The notes: generated by a model from the letters alone, not told the origin. A DNA stretch of 64,000 bases from Nonomuraea jabiensis (GCF_014204795.1 NZ_JACHMB010000001.1:8134501-8198500), one strand, 5' to 3'; positions 7,343 to 16,848 are shown, counted from the stretch's first letter. Numbers and translations are program-made.

Positions 7343-9132
7343 GGGCGGTCGCTCTCGTAGGCCAGCCACTGCGCGAACGTGTGCAGCCCGTAGTCCAGCG
7401 TCACGCCCGCCCGCCACCCCAGCTCGACCCCCGCCCGCTCGACGTTCACCAGCGGCCCGGGAGGCTCGTCGGACGTCTCGACGTCCATCGGCCGCACCGC
7501 CCTGGACACCGCCTCGACCAGCTCGCCCATGCGCAGCCGCTTCCGGCTGGCGACGTTGTACACCCGCCCCGCAACCCCCCGTTCCAGCGCGGCCAGCACC
7601 GCCCCGGCGACGTCCTGTACGTGCACCAGCTGCACCGGACGCCCGGAGACAGGCGCGGGACGGTTGAGCGACGACCGCAGCACCAGGTCCGCCACCGGCC
7701 CGCGCTGCGGCATGCCGGGCCCGTACGGCTCGCCCAGCCGCAGCACCACCGCTCCCGGCGCGGCCGCCTCCACCTCCAGCAGGGCCCGCGACAACGGCGT
7801 GGCGGCGGGCGACACGGGCGTGTCCTCGTCCACCCACTTCCGCTGCGGATAGACGTCTACCGAGCTGAGCAGCACCCCGCCCCGCCCGCCCGCGAAGGCC
7901 GCCCGCGCGAGCCGCAGCTCCTCCTCCGGGTCGGCGTCCGGGGACCAGCCGAGGGCGCACACGTGCACCACCGGCGCGCCGGAGTCCCCGGCGGCGAGAC
8001 GGAGGCCCCGGTCGGCGAGCGCGTGCGCCAGGTGCTCCCGGACGAACGTCTCGGCCCCGCTCACGGCCACGATCAAGGGGACCGGAGACGGCGGGGCCAC
8101 GGCGGGCTGCGGGCGATCCACCGGCCTCGCCGCAAGGCCCGCTTCCAGGCCCACCCGCGCCACCTCGTGCAGCTCCGCCGACAGCCGCCCCAGCTCCCGC
8201 CCCGACAGCTCGTGACACAACCCGCCCGGCCCCATCGTGGCCAGCGCCTCGTCCACCACCCGAGCGTCCCCCAGCCCCCGCCCCCCGTGCACGACCCCCA
8301 TCGTGTACGCCGTCAGCCACAGCTCCCCATGCGCCCCCGCGCCCGCCCGCGCCACCAGCGCGCCCGCGTCGATCCCCAAGCCCGCCAGATAGTCCTCGCA
8401 CCGCAGATCCCGCCACCCCCGAGACCCCGGCACGCGTACGGCGCACTGCGCGACACCCCGCTTGAAGAACGGGATCACCGGCAGATCGTCGAGCACGACG
8501 CCCTCGCCCACCCCCGCCAGCGGGTCGTCGGTGAAGAAGCACGGCGAGCGGCGCACCCCCTGGAAGTCGTTGTCCACCAGGCTCGCCAGGTCCTCGTGCT
8601 CGGCCAGGCTGGGCACCGCCACGAACACCGGCACCCCGGCCTGCCGCAGGTACCGCCCCATGAGCACGTCGTCGGGCCACGTGTCGCCCCGGCCCGCGGC
8701 CCACTCCACGTACCCCTCGGCCACGTCCTTGGGCAGCAGCAGGGCGGCCACCGGCGTGTACTCGCCCGCCCCCGCCACCCACCGCGCCCCGGCCAGCGCC
8801 CCCTGGCGTACGGCGGCGCCGTTGCGCGAGTTCCAGAAGGCGAACAGGGCGAGCGCGGCGTCCGGCAGGGCTCGGGCGGCGCGCTCGGCCCGCTGGAAGA
8901 ACGTGCCGGAGAGCACCATGTCGTCGTGCAGGAGGAAGTGGTGGGTGGAGTCGCCGGGGATGCTCGACCAGGCCAGCAGCGAGGTGCGGAACGCCGAGGG
9001 CCGCCCGCCCGGATCGGGGTCGGTGACGACGTCGAGCACGCCCCCGGCCAGCCGCGCCGCCGCCTCCATGCGCCGGGGGTGCGCCATCACGGCCCCGCTC
9101 AGCCGCACCCTCCGGTTCACGTCCCCAGGCAT
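7330..9132 (-). CDS. Glycosyltransferase-like / SDR-like fusion protein
   Basis: 600 aa. The N-terminal 300 residues resemble a nucleotide-sugar glycosyltransferase with HHFLLHDDM as the likely metal/donor motif and DDVLMGRYLRQAG further on. The C-terminal 270 residues are an extended-SDR (epimerase/dehydratase) fold: LLSSVDVY, LRLGEPYGPGM, HVQDVAGAVL and VYNVAS. The NAD loop is degenerate (SGAETFV), and I find no YxxxK pair, so this half may be structural or bind a sugar without redox chemistry. ATG 9132 overlaps the formyltransferase stop by 16 bp. The 3' end overlaps the convergent formamidase-like gene by 13 bp. It probably attaches or edits the sugar made by the upstream genes. Confidence 0.75.
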   Translation of the reverse strand: MPGDVNRRVRLSGAVMAHPRRMEAAARLAGGVLDVVTDPDPGGRPSAFRTSLLAWSSIPGDSTHHFLLHDDMVLSGTFFQRAERAARALPDAALALFAFWNSRNGAAVRQGALAGARWVAGAGEYTPVAALLLPKDVAEGYVEWAAGRGDTWPDDVLMGRYLRQAGVPVFVAVPSLAEHEDLASLVDNDFQGVRRSPCFFTDDPLAGVGEGVVLDDLPVIPFFKRGVAQCAVRVPGSRGWRDLRCEDYLAGLGIDAGALVARAGAGAHGELWLTAYTMGVVHGGRGLGDARVVDEALATMGPGGLCHELSGRELGRLSAELHEVARVGLEAGLAARPVDRPQPAVAPPSPVPLIVAVSGAETFVREHLAHALADRGLRLAAGDSGAPVVHVCALGWSPDADPEEELRLARAAFAGGRGGVLLSSVDVYPQRKWVDEDTPVSPAATPLSRALLEVEAAAPGAVVLRLGEPYGPGMPQRGPVADLVLRSSLNRPAPVSGRPVQLVHVQDVAGAVLAALERGVAGRVYNVASRKRLRMGELVEAVSRAVRPMDVETSDEPPGPLVNVERAGVELGWRAGVTLDYGLHTFAQWLAYESDRPQEG

Positions 9133-10064
9133 GCGCCTACCGTGAGCTCGCCCGACTCGACGAGGTCCAGGGCGTCGCGCCGGTCCCCGCCCTCCCACTG
9201 CACCTCGCGTACCACCAGCAGCCCCGACCCGCAGGCCACCAGCACCCCGCCGGTCCCGGTCGACCACACGGGGGCGAGCACGGTCCCGGCCGGCTCGCTG
9301 CCGCCGTGCTCGATGAGGTCGGCCCCAATGAGATCTGCGCTGTGCACGTACAGCCGCCGCCCGGAGACGGACGTGAACGCCCCCGGATAGGGCGAGGCCA
9401 GCGCGCGTACCCAGTCGTAGAGGTCGGCGGCGGGCCGGGACCAGTCGATCAGCCCGTCCTCGGGCCGCCGCTTCTCCCACCAGGACCCGCCGGGCCCCTG
9501 CGGGCGCGCCACCACGCGGCCCTCCAGCAGCAGCGGGATGTACGTCGCCAGCAGGTCCACGTTGATCTCGGTGACCTTGCGGTAGACGGCGCCGACGTCG
9601 TCGCGCCGGCTGATCGTGAACTCCCGCTGCGCGATCAGGTCCCCGGTGTCGGCCCCCTCGTCCAGGAAGAACAGGCTGACCGCGCTCGTCTCCAGCCGCT
9701 TGATGATCGTCCACGGCAGCGCGGCCCGCCCCCGCCCCTCGGGCAGCCGGGTGGGATGCAGCCCGATGGACCCCAGGGGGCACGCCGACAGCAGGGGTTC
9801 GCGCACCAGCTGCGACCATCCCGCGATCACGAACAGGTCCATGCCCTTGACCAGCTCGTACGCCTGCCCGTCGTTGATGTCGGAGGTCTCCAGCAGCGGG
9901 ATGCCGTGCTTCTCGGACGCCTCCCGCAGCGGCGCGAACCCGGAGCGGTGCTGCAGCGCGGGCGGGTAGCCGATCAGCAGCGACGGCGGGGTGCCCTGCG
10001 CCACCAGCACGTCCACCGCCGGCGCGGCGAACTCCATCCCGGTGGCGAACGCGAACGTCTTCAC
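9117..10064 (-). CDS. Formyltransferase of the Fmt/sugar N-formyltransferase family
   Basis: 315 aa. GLHPTRLPEGRGRAALPW and DEGADTGDLI match the folate-dependent N-formyltransferase core, with catalytic His and Asp visible. The Asn of the NxH triad appears as Gly, as I recall for some sugar N-formyltransferases. A C-terminal domain (from about residue 205) contains the DGLIDW and ASPYPGAF motifs typical of Fmt/ArnA relatives. GTG 10064 forms a GTGA overlap with the LmbE gene and follows GAGGGAGG. With the deacetylase it could replace an N-acetyl by an N-formyl group on an amino sugar. The exact acceptor is unknown. Confidence 0.86.
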   Translation of the reverse strand: MKTFAFATGMEFAAPAVDVLVAQGTPPSLLIGYPPALQHRSGFAPLREASEKHGIPLLETSDINDGQAYELVKGMDLFVIAGWSQLVREPLLSACPLGSIGLHPTRLPEGRGRAALPWTIIKRLETSAVSLFFLDEGADTGDLIAQREFTISRRDDVGAVYRKVTEINVDLLATYIPLLLEGRVVARPQGPGGSWWEKRRPEDGLIDWSRPAADLYDWVRALASPYPGAFTSVSGRRLYVHSADLIGADLIEHGGSEPAGTVLAPVWSTGTGGVLVACGSGLLVVREVQWEGGDRRDALDLVESGELTVGACLGT

Positions 10065-10750
10065 AGGACCTCCCTCAGCACCCCGAACGCCTCCGCGTGA
10101 GTGACGCCGATCTCCGCTCCGCGTAACGTGGCCAGCGCCGTCACCGAATCCTCGCTCCTGATGTGGGGCGAGGGGCGGTGCTGGCTCGCGTACGCCCGCA
10201 GTGCCTCGAGCTTCGCGCCCATATGAGTGGATATATCGCAGTAAGCCGTCGAGCGGGGCATCGGCTCGGACGCCCACTGGATCTTCGACATCTCGTACAT
10301 GAGGACGTTCGGCACCAGCCACTTGCCGAACTGCTGCGCGATCGGCCGGGCGGCGGCGAACCCGGCGTCGAAGACGGCGCAGTGGTCCTGGTCGTAGTCG
10401 GCGAAGCTGGGCAGCAGCAGCAGGTCGGGCCGCCGCTCGTTCAGGGCGTGCTCGAACAGGTCCACCAGCTCCCGGCGCGGCAGCGTGTCGAGCCGCTCGG
10501 TCAGCCCGCGGTCCCCGTACGCGATCTCGAAGGTGAAGCCGAGCAGGCCCCGCACGGCCTCGATCTCGTCCAGCCGCTGCCGGTAGGTCGTGGCGCCGGC
10601 CAGCCCGTAGTGGCTCATGCCGTCCACCGCCAGGTACAGGACGTGCACCTCGGCGCCGAGCTCGGCCTGCGCGGCCATCAGGCCGGCACAGCCCAGGACC
10701 TCGTCGTCGGCGTGGGGGGAGATCACCAGGACGCGGTCAAAGCGGCGCAT
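10061..10750 (-). CDS. LmbE/PIG-L family N-deacetylase
   Basis: 229 aa zinc-dependent deacetylase. The metal motif PHADDE is at residues 12-17, and a second ligand candidate appears in DYDQDHCAVFDAG. This family removes acetyl from GlcNAc-type sugars (MshB, GlcNAc-PI deacetylase). It lies between an epimerase, overlapped by 14 bp, and a formyltransferase, overlapped by 4 bp. An amino sugar that is deacetylated and then formylated is therefore the simplest reading. Confidence 0.9.
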   Translation of the reverse strand: MRRFDRVLVISPHADDEVLGCAGLMAAQAELGAEVHVLYLAVDGMSHYGLAGATTYRQRLDEIEAVRGLLGFTFEIAYGDRGLTERLDTLPRRELVDLFEHALNERRPDLLLLPSFADYDQDHCAVFDAGFAAARPIAQQFGKWLVPNVLMYEMSKIQWASEPMPRSTAYCDISTHMGAKLEALRAYASQHRPSPHIRSEDSVTALATLRGAEIGVTHAEAFGVLREVL

Positions 10751-11741
10751 TCACTGCCCTTCGGTCCTCGCGGGCGCGGTAGTAGTCGGCGGTGGCCATG
10801 ATGAGCTCGTCGAGGGTGACGCGGGGCCGCCAGCCCAGGTCGGTGGCCGTCCTGAGCGCCGGGATCTTGTGGAAGGACTCGGCCTCGGCGTAGTGCGGCC
10901 CGTGCACGCTCCGGCCGTCCACGCTGACGATGGGGGAGGGGCTGCCGAGCAGGGTCTTGACGCGTTCGGCGAGCTGCATGACGGTGACGGCGTTGGCCGG
11001 GTTGCCGACGTTGATGATGACGTCGTCGCCGTCCAGCGCCGCGTCCATGAAGCCGATGAGGAACGCCGTCAGGTCGCTGGCCGCGATGAACGCCCTGACC
11101 TGCTCCCCGCCCGCGAACACCGTGATCGGCCGCCCGGCCAGGGCCTGCTGCACGAACGTGGGCATCACGAACCCGCCCGCCCGCGACTGCCGCGCGCCCG
11201 CCACGTTGAAGGGCCGGATGACGATGCCACGTAACCCGTGCCGGCGGCTGTTGCAGACCATGGCCTCGGCCAGCGTCTTGGCGACGGCGTACTCGATGCG
11301 CGTGTTGTACTGGGTCGGCACGACGATGTCGTCCTTCTCGTCGAGCACGCCGCTGCGCCCGTACACCTCGGCCGAGCTGAACATGCACAGCGGCACCCCG
11401 GCCGCGGCGCACGCCTCGATGACCGGCGCGGTGCTGCCGATGATGTCGTGCCCGAGCCGCCCCGAGCGCGACAGGATGCTGGCCGGGCCCACGTAGGAGG
11501 CCGCGTGGATGACGCGGTCCACGCCCGCGAAGTCGCCGCCGGAGGCCAGGTGGTCCTCCACGCGCTGCCTGATGACCGTGCAGCGCGGGTCGGTGTCGTA
11601 GTCCTCGCCGTCGACGACCGCTCCGGCGTTCGAGTCGATGATCCGTACGCGGTGGCCCGCCGCGAGGTAGGCGTCCACCAGATGTGAGCCGATGAAACCG
11701 AGACCGCCGGTGATCACTACTTCGCCACCTGGTGCTCGCAC
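10737..11741 (-). CDS. NAD-dependent sugar epimerase/dehydratase (extended SDR)
   Basis: 334 aa. TGGLGFIGSH is a full Rossmann loop, SSAEVYG supplies the Ser, and EYAVAK is the YxxxK pair, followed by RPFNVAG. The enzyme is therefore intact, in contrast to the SDR half of the downstream fusion. It presumably converts a nucleotide sugar for the glycosyltransferase. It is first in the sugar operon. GTG 11741 follows GGAAAGG; an internal GTG 11717 after AGGTGG is an alternative. The 176 bp upstream separates it from a divergent amidohydrolase gene and must hold both promoters. Confidence 0.9.
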   Translation of the reverse strand: MRAPGGEVVITGGLGFIGSHLVDAYLAAGHRVRIIDSNAGAVVDGEDYDTDPRCTVIRQRVEDHLASGGDFAGVDRVIHAASYVGPASILSRSGRLGHDIIGSTAPVIEACAAAGVPLCMFSSAEVYGRSGVLDEKDDIVVPTQYNTRIEYAVAKTLAEAMVCNSRRHGLRGIVIRPFNVAGARQSRAGGFVMPTFVQQALAGRPITVFAGGEQVRAFIAASDLTAFLIGFMDAALDGDDVIINVGNPANAVTVMQLAERVKTLLGSPSPIVSVDGRSVHGPHYAEAESFHKIPALRTATDLGWRPRVTLDELIMATADYYRAREDRRAVNAPL

Positions 11742-11917
11742 GGACCCGCCTTTCCTGCTCGAGGAAAACGGTCATACTGGGACCTAGGCGGGATTAAAAC
11801 AGTTTTCGTCTGTCTTGTCACCCATGGCCACAACTTTTCACCGCGGCGCGTGAACCCCTCGCGGCACGGGTACCTCCCTATCCTGACCGGGTACGCAGAC
11901 CTGGGGAGACGCGGCCG

Positions 11918-13066
11918 ATGTCCGGTGAGCTCGACCTCATGCCCGCCGGCTTCGTGCGGGCCATCGACGAGATGGCGCTGGTGGACCACCACGTGCACGG
12001 CGTCACGTCCCACGACCTGTCGCGCCGCGCGTTCGAGGAGCTGATCACCGAGTCGGACCGGCCGGTGCCGTCGTGGATGACCCCGTTCGACTCCCAGGTC
12101 GGCCACGCCATCCTGCGGCACTGCGCGCCGGTGCTCGGGCTCGACCCGCACTGCACGCCCGAGGAGTACCTGGCCAGGCGCGCCCGGCTGGGCGCCGACG
12201 AGGTCAACCGGCTGCTGCTGGGCGCCGGCGGCATCGGGCACTTCCTGGTCGAGACCGGCTACCGGGGCGAGGAGCTGCTCGGGCCCTCCGGCATGGCGGA
12301 GGTCACCGGCGTGCCCGCGGACGAGGTGGTGCGGCTGGAGGCGGTGGCCGAGCAGGTGGCCGCCGACGGGTGCGGGGCGGGCGCGTTCGCCGACCGGTTC
12401 GCCGAGGCGCTGTGGGAGCGTACGCGTACGGCGCGCGGGCTCAAGAGCATCGCCGCCTACCGCTGCGGGCTCGACTTCGACCCCGCGCCGCCCACCCGCG
12501 AGGAGGTCACGGAGGCCGCCGGGCACTGGTTGTCGGCCGGGGGCGGGCGGCTGTCCGATCCCGTGCTGCTGCGCCACCTCATCTGGACGGGGCTGGAGCG
12601 GGGCCTGCCGCTGCAGTTCCACATCGGGTTCGGGGACCCGGACGTGGACCTGCGCCGGTCGGACCCGCTGCTGCTGCGCGGGCTCATCGAGCTGGCCGAG
12701 CCGACCGGGGTGCCGCTGCTGTTGCTGCACTGCTACCCGTACCAGCGGCACGCGGGGCTGCTGGCGCACGCGTACCCGAACGTGTTCTTCGACGTGGGGC
12801 TGGGCGTGAGCTACACCGGCGCGCGCGCCGTGGCGCTGGTGGCCGAGAGCCTGGAGGTGGCGCCGTTCGCGAAGCTGCTGTTCTCCTCCGACGGCTTCGG
12901 CCCGGCCGAGCTGCACCACCTCGGGGCGCTGCTGTGGCGGCGGGCGATGGCGCGGGTGCTCGGCGGGTTCGTGGCCGAGGGGGAGTGGTCGGTGGAGCAG
13001 GCGATGCGGGTGGCCTGGATGGTGGGCGCGGAGAACGCGCGCCGCGTCTACGACCTCGGAGGGTGA
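11918..13066 (+). CDS. FluG-like amidohydrolase family protein
   Basis: 382 aa TIM-barrel amidohydrolase of the group found alone or fused to glutamine-synthetase-like domains. DHHVHG (23-28) gives the first metal ligands, HIGFGDPDVDL and HCYPYQRHAG supply the later His residues, and SSDGFGPAELHHLG the Asp. ATG 11918 has GGGGAGA eight bases upstream. Nothing nearby encodes a glutamine-synthetase partner. It may hydrolyse a gamma-glutamyl or other amide and could belong to the adjacent cluster, but it is divergently transcribed. Confidence 0.82.
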   Translation: MSGELDLMPAGFVRAIDEMALVDHHVHGVTSHDLSRRAFEELITESDRPVPSWMTPFDSQVGHAILRHCAPVLGLDPHCTPEEYLARRARLGADEVNRLLLGAGGIGHFLVETGYRGEELLGPSGMAEVTGVPADEVVRLEAVAEQVAADGCGAGAFADRFAEALWERTRTARGLKSIAAYRCGLDFDPAPPTREEVTEAAGHWLSAGGGRLSDPVLLRHLIWTGLERGLPLQFHIGFGDPDVDLRRSDPLLLRGLIELAEPTGVPLLLLHCYPYQRHAGLLAHAYPNVFFDVGLGVSYTGARAVALVAESLEVAPFAKLLFSSDGFGPAELHHLGALLWRRAMARVLGGFVAEGEWSVEQAMRVAWMVGAENARRVYDLGG

Positions 13067-13109
13067 GGCCGAACAAGGTTCCGCCCAAGTGGGGACAGAA
13101 AACTCATCG

Positions 13110-13138
13110 ATGACGAAACCATCTATAACCTCTAGGCT
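13110..13138 (+). promoter_or_regulatory. Promoter for a leaderless beta-galactosidase mRNA
   Basis: ATGACG (13110-13115), a 17-base spacer and TAGGCT (13133-13138) precede the ATG at 13147 by only eight bases. No ribosome-binding site lies between, so transcription probably starts at or next to the start codon. Confidence 0.5.
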
Positions 13139-13146
13139 CGACCGCG

Positions 13147-15951
13147 ATGGATCTCGAAACTTTCTCCCCCGGTTCGGGACTGCTCGAACCCCGGGCAGCA
13201 CTCCGCTCTGACGCGCCCGCCCTCGACCTCAACGGCACGTGGCGCTTCCGCCTCTCACCCACCGCGAACGTCCCGGACGACTTCGCCCAGCCGGCCTTCG
13301 ACGACGCCGGCTGGGACGAGCTCCCCGTGCCGTCCCACTGGAACCTGCACGGGCACGGCGCGCCCGCGTACACCAACGTCGACTTCCCGATCCCCGTCGA
13401 CCCGCCCCGGGTCCCGGACGAGAACCCGACGGGCGACTACCGCCGCGTGTTCGACCTGCCGGACGGGTGGACGGGCGGCCGGCTGCGGTTCGAGGGCGCC
13501 GACTCCTTCGCCAGGGTCTGGCTCAACGGCCACGAGCTGGGCTTCTGGACCGGCAGCAGGCTGCCCGCCGAGTTCGACGCGGGGCCGCACCTGCGGCCGG
13601 GGCGCAACGTGCTGGCCGTCCGCGTACACCAGTGGTCGGCCGCCAGCTACCTCGAGGACCAGGACATGTGGTGGCTGCCGGGCATCTTCCGCGACGTCAC
13701 CCTCACCCGCTCCACCGCCGACGTCTTCGTGCGCGCCTCCTACGCCGACGGGCGCGGCACGCTGAGCTTCGCGGGCTCGGGCACGCTGAGCGTGCCCGAA
13801 CTGGGCGTCGCCGACCTCTCGCCCGGGGCGGAGGTGACGCTGGAGGTGGAGCCGTGGACGGCCGAGACGCCCCGCCTGTACGACGCCGTCCTCACCCTCC
13901 CCGAGGAGACGGTACGGCTGCGCGTCGGCTTCCGCACGATCTCCATCGTGGACGGCGTGCTCCTGGCCAACGGCCGCCCGCTGCTGTTCAAGGGCGTGAA
14001 CCGGCACGAGTTCCATCCGGAGAGCGGCCGCACGCTGACGTACGAGACGATGCGCGAGGACGTGCTGCTGATGAAGCGGCACAACGTCAACGCCGTCAGG
14101 ACCAGCCACTACCCGCCCCACCCCGACTTCCTCGACCTGTGCGACGAGCTGGGCCTGTGGGTCATCGACGAGTGCGACCTCGAGACCCACGGCTTCGGCA
14201 TGATCGGCTGGCGCGGCAACCCCACCGACGACCCCCGCTACGCCGACGCGCTCCTCGACCGCATGCGCCGCATGGTCGAACGCGACAAGAACCACCCCAG
14301 CGTCATCATGTGGTCGCTCGGCAACGAGGCCGGCGTCGGCAGGAACCTGGCCGTCATGTCCGACTGGACCCGCGAGCGCGACCCGTCCCGCCCGATCCAC
14401 TACGAGGGCGACCGCTCCTGCGCGCACACCGACGTCTACTCCCGCATGTACGCCTCGCACGCCGAGGTCGAGCTCATCGGGCGGGGCGAGGAGGCGCCGC
14501 TGGACGACCCCGAGCTGGACGCGCGGCGGCGGGGCCTGCCGTTCATGCAGTGCGAGTACGCCCACGCCATGGGCAACGGGCCCGGCGGGCTGGCCGAGTA
14601 CCAGGAGCTGTTCGAGAAGTATCCGCGGCTGGCCGGCGGGTTCATCTGGGAGTGGATCGACCACGGGCTGGCGCATCCGGAGCACGAGTACGCCTACGGC
14701 GGCGACTACGGCGAGCCCGTGCACGACTCGAACTTCGTCATCGACGGCCTCGTCTTCCCCGACCGCACGCCATCACCCGGGCTGATCGACCTGAAGAAGG
14801 TGTTCGAGCCGGTGCGGTTCGAGTTCGGGGACGGCGTGGTGCGCGTCGTCAACGGCTACGGCTTCGCGGACCTGTCACACCTGGAGTTCCTGGCCACGGT
14901 GGAGGCGGAGGGCGAGACGGTCGCCGAACACCGGCTGACCGTGCCCGCCGAGGGCGGCGAGGTCAAGCTGCCCGCCGGCTCGGGCCCCGGAGAGGTGTGG
15001 CTCACCGTACGCGCGGTGCTGGCGGCCGACCAGCCGTGGGCCGGGGCCGGCCACGAGGTGGCCTGGGGCCAGGCGCTCCTGTCGCCGCTCATCGGCGAGG
15101 CCGTCGAGGCCGTCGAGGCCGCGCCCGCGACGTGGACCGCCGGGCTGGTCCGCGACGGTGGCGAGATCTCCGTGGGTCCCGCGGGGGACTCGGCCTTCGA
15201 CCTGGAGACCGGACGCCTGATCAGGCTGTTCGGCGTCGAGGTGGAGGGGCCCCGGCTCGGCCTGTGGCGGGCGCCCACCGACAACGACACCTACGGCGGG
15301 CTGGCCGGCAAGTGGCGCGGGCTCGGCCTGCACCGCCTCACCCACCGCGTGGACGAGGTCGAGCTCGGCGACGCGCTGACCGTGCGCACCCGGGTCGCGC
15401 CGGCCGCGACCGACCTCGGCATGCGCGCCACCTACACCTGGACGGCCTCGGACGGCGGCCTGGAGCTGAGGATGGACGTCGAGCCGGAGGGCGACTGGGC
15501 CGACCCCATCCCGCGCCTCGGGCTGGACCTGACGCTGCCCGCGGGTGCGGTCGAGCACGTCACCTGGTTCGGCAGGGGGCCGGGGGAGGCGTACCCGGAC
15601 ACCGGCATGGCCGCCAGGGTCGGCCGCTGGCGGGCCAGCCTCGACGAGTTCCAGACGCCGTACGTGTTCCCGCAGGAGAACGGCCACCGGGCCGACGTGC
15701 GCTGGGCCGACTTGGGCGCCTTCAAGGTGCGCGGGTTCCCGGTGTTCGGGCTGACCGCGCGGCCGTGGAGCGCCTTCGACCTGGACCGGGCGCGGCACCG
15801 GCCGGACCTGGTGCCGGGCGGGCGCGTACACCTCGGGCTCGACCTGGCCCAGCAGGGCATCGGCACCGCCACCTGCGGGCCCGGCGCCCTTCCCGGCTAT
15901 GACCTCAGGGCCGGGCGGACGACGTTCAGGCTCCGCTTCGAGCCCAGCTGA
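13147..15951 (+). CDS. Beta-galactosidase, glycoside hydrolase family 2 (LacZ type)
   Basis: 934 aa, cytoplasmic (no signal peptide). It shows the full GH2 order: a sugar-binding jelly roll (LNGTWRF, WLNGHELGF), an Ig-like domain, the TIM barrel and the LacZ small-chain domains. SLGNEAG gives the acid/base Glu near 394, and MQCEYAHAMGN the nucleophile near Glu470. RLGLWRAPTDND and WFGRGPGEAYPD are LacZ C-terminal markers. It hydrolyses beta-galactosides. It stands alone with its own promoter and has no adjacent sugar transporter or regulator. Confidence 0.95.
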   Translation: MDLETFSPGSGLLEPRAALRSDAPALDLNGTWRFRLSPTANVPDDFAQPAFDDAGWDELPVPSHWNLHGHGAPAYTNVDFPIPVDPPRVPDENPTGDYRRVFDLPDGWTGGRLRFEGADSFARVWLNGHELGFWTGSRLPAEFDAGPHLRPGRNVLAVRVHQWSAASYLEDQDMWWLPGIFRDVTLTRSTADVFVRASYADGRGTLSFAGSGTLSVPELGVADLSPGAEVTLEVEPWTAETPRLYDAVLTLPEETVRLRVGFRTISIVDGVLLANGRPLLFKGVNRHEFHPESGRTLTYETMREDVLLMKRHNVNAVRTSHYPPHPDFLDLCDELGLWVIDECDLETHGFGMIGWRGNPTDDPRYADALLDRMRRMVERDKNHPSVIMWSLGNEAGVGRNLAVMSDWTRERDPSRPIHYEGDRSCAHTDVYSRMYASHAEVELIGRGEEAPLDDPELDARRRGLPFMQCEYAHAMGNGPGGLAEYQELFEKYPRLAGGFIWEWIDHGLAHPEHEYAYGGDYGEPVHDSNFVIDGLVFPDRTPSPGLIDLKKVFEPVRFEFGDGVVRVVNGYGFADLSHLEFLATVEAEGETVAEHRLTVPAEGGEVKLPAGSGPGEVWLTVRAVLAADQPWAGAGHEVAWGQALLSPLIGEAVEAVEAAPATWTAGLVRDGGEISVGPAGDSAFDLETGRLIRLFGVEVEGPRLGLWRAPTDNDTYGGLAGKWRGLGLHRLTHRVDEVELGDALTVRTRVAPAATDLGMRATYTWTASDGGLELRMDVEPEGDWADPIPRLGLDLTLPAGAVEHVTWFGRGPGEAYPDTGMAARVGRWRASLDEFQTPYVFPQENGHRADVRWADLGAFKVRGFPVFGLTARPWSAFDLDRARHRPDLVPGGRVHLGLDLAQQGIGTATCGPGALPGYDLRAGRTTFRLRFEPS

Positions 15952-16038
15952 CCGACGGATCTGATCATGCGCGGCCCCACTCCGGGGCCGCGCAGCCTTC
16001 GTGCTGACCGTTCACTGACGTTCAACGGGAGGAATGCG

Positions 16039-16848
16039 ATGGATGCCAAGGAGTACCTGGCCGGTGTGTTCGACCGCGCGTCCGGCACGTACGAGCAGGT
16101 GGGGGTGCCGTTCTTCGCGCCCGTGGCCGCCGAGCTGGTACGCCAGGCCGCGCCCGGGCCGGGCGACCGCGTCCTGGACGCCGGCTGCGGGACGGGCGCC
16201 TCGCTCGTGCCGGCGGCCCAGGCCGTCGGCCCCACGGGGCGAGTGGTCGGGCTGGACCTCGCGCCCGGCATGGTCGCCGCCGCCACGGCCGAGATCGAGC
16301 GGCACGGCCTGAGCCACGCGACCGTCCTGCTGGGCGACGCGGAGCGGGCCGAGGAACTGCTGCCCGGCGAGCGGTTCGACGTCGTGCTGGCCGGGATGAT
16401 GCTGTACTTCCTGCCCGACCCGCTGGCCGCCGTACGCTCCATGACCGGGCTGCTGCGGCCCGGGGGCCGGTTGTCGGCCAGCCTGCTGGTGCGGTCGAGC
16501 CCGGCCGAGGTCGAGCTGCTCGGGGTGGTGGGGCGGGCGCTGGAGCCGTACACCTCGGGGGCGGGCGGCGCCCCGTTCAGCCACACGCTGGGCACGGCCG
16601 AAGAGCTGACCGGGCTGTTCGAGGCGGGCGGGCTGGGCGGGGTCCGGCACGAGGACGTGGTGTTCGAGGTGGTCGTCAAGGCGGGGCAGGTGTGGGACTG
16701 GCTCTGGTCGGCCGCCCGCAGGGCTCCGCTGGAGGCGATTCCGGAGCAGTTGCGCGAGGAGGCGCGGGCGGCCCTGGAGGCGGCGCTCCCCCAGGACCGC
16801 TTCGTGCTTCCCCGCACGGTCCGCTTCGCCACAGGCTCCCGCCCCTGA
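16039..16848 (+). CDS. Class I SAM-dependent methyltransferase
   Basis: 269 aa. VLDAGCGTGAS is the SAM-binding motif I, GLDLAPGMV motif II, and VVLAGMMLYFLPDPLAAV motif post-I, as in the UbiE/arsenite-type small-molecule methyltransferases. ATG 16039 has GGGAGG six bases upstream, so the longer upstream reading is rejected. The gene follows the beta-galactosidase after an 87-bp gap. Substrate unknown. Confidence 0.85.
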   Translation: MDAKEYLAGVFDRASGTYEQVGVPFFAPVAAELVRQAAPGPGDRVLDAGCGTGASLVPAAQAVGPTGRVVGLDLAPGMVAAATAEIERHGLSHATVLLGDAERAEELLPGERFDVVLAGMMLYFLPDPLAAVRSMTGLLRPGGRLSASLLVRSSPAEVELLGVVGRALEPYTSGAGGAPFSHTLGTAEELTGLFEAGGLGGVRHEDVVFEVVVKAGQVWDWLWSAARRAPLEAIPEQLREEARAALEAALPQDRFVLPRTVRFATGSRP

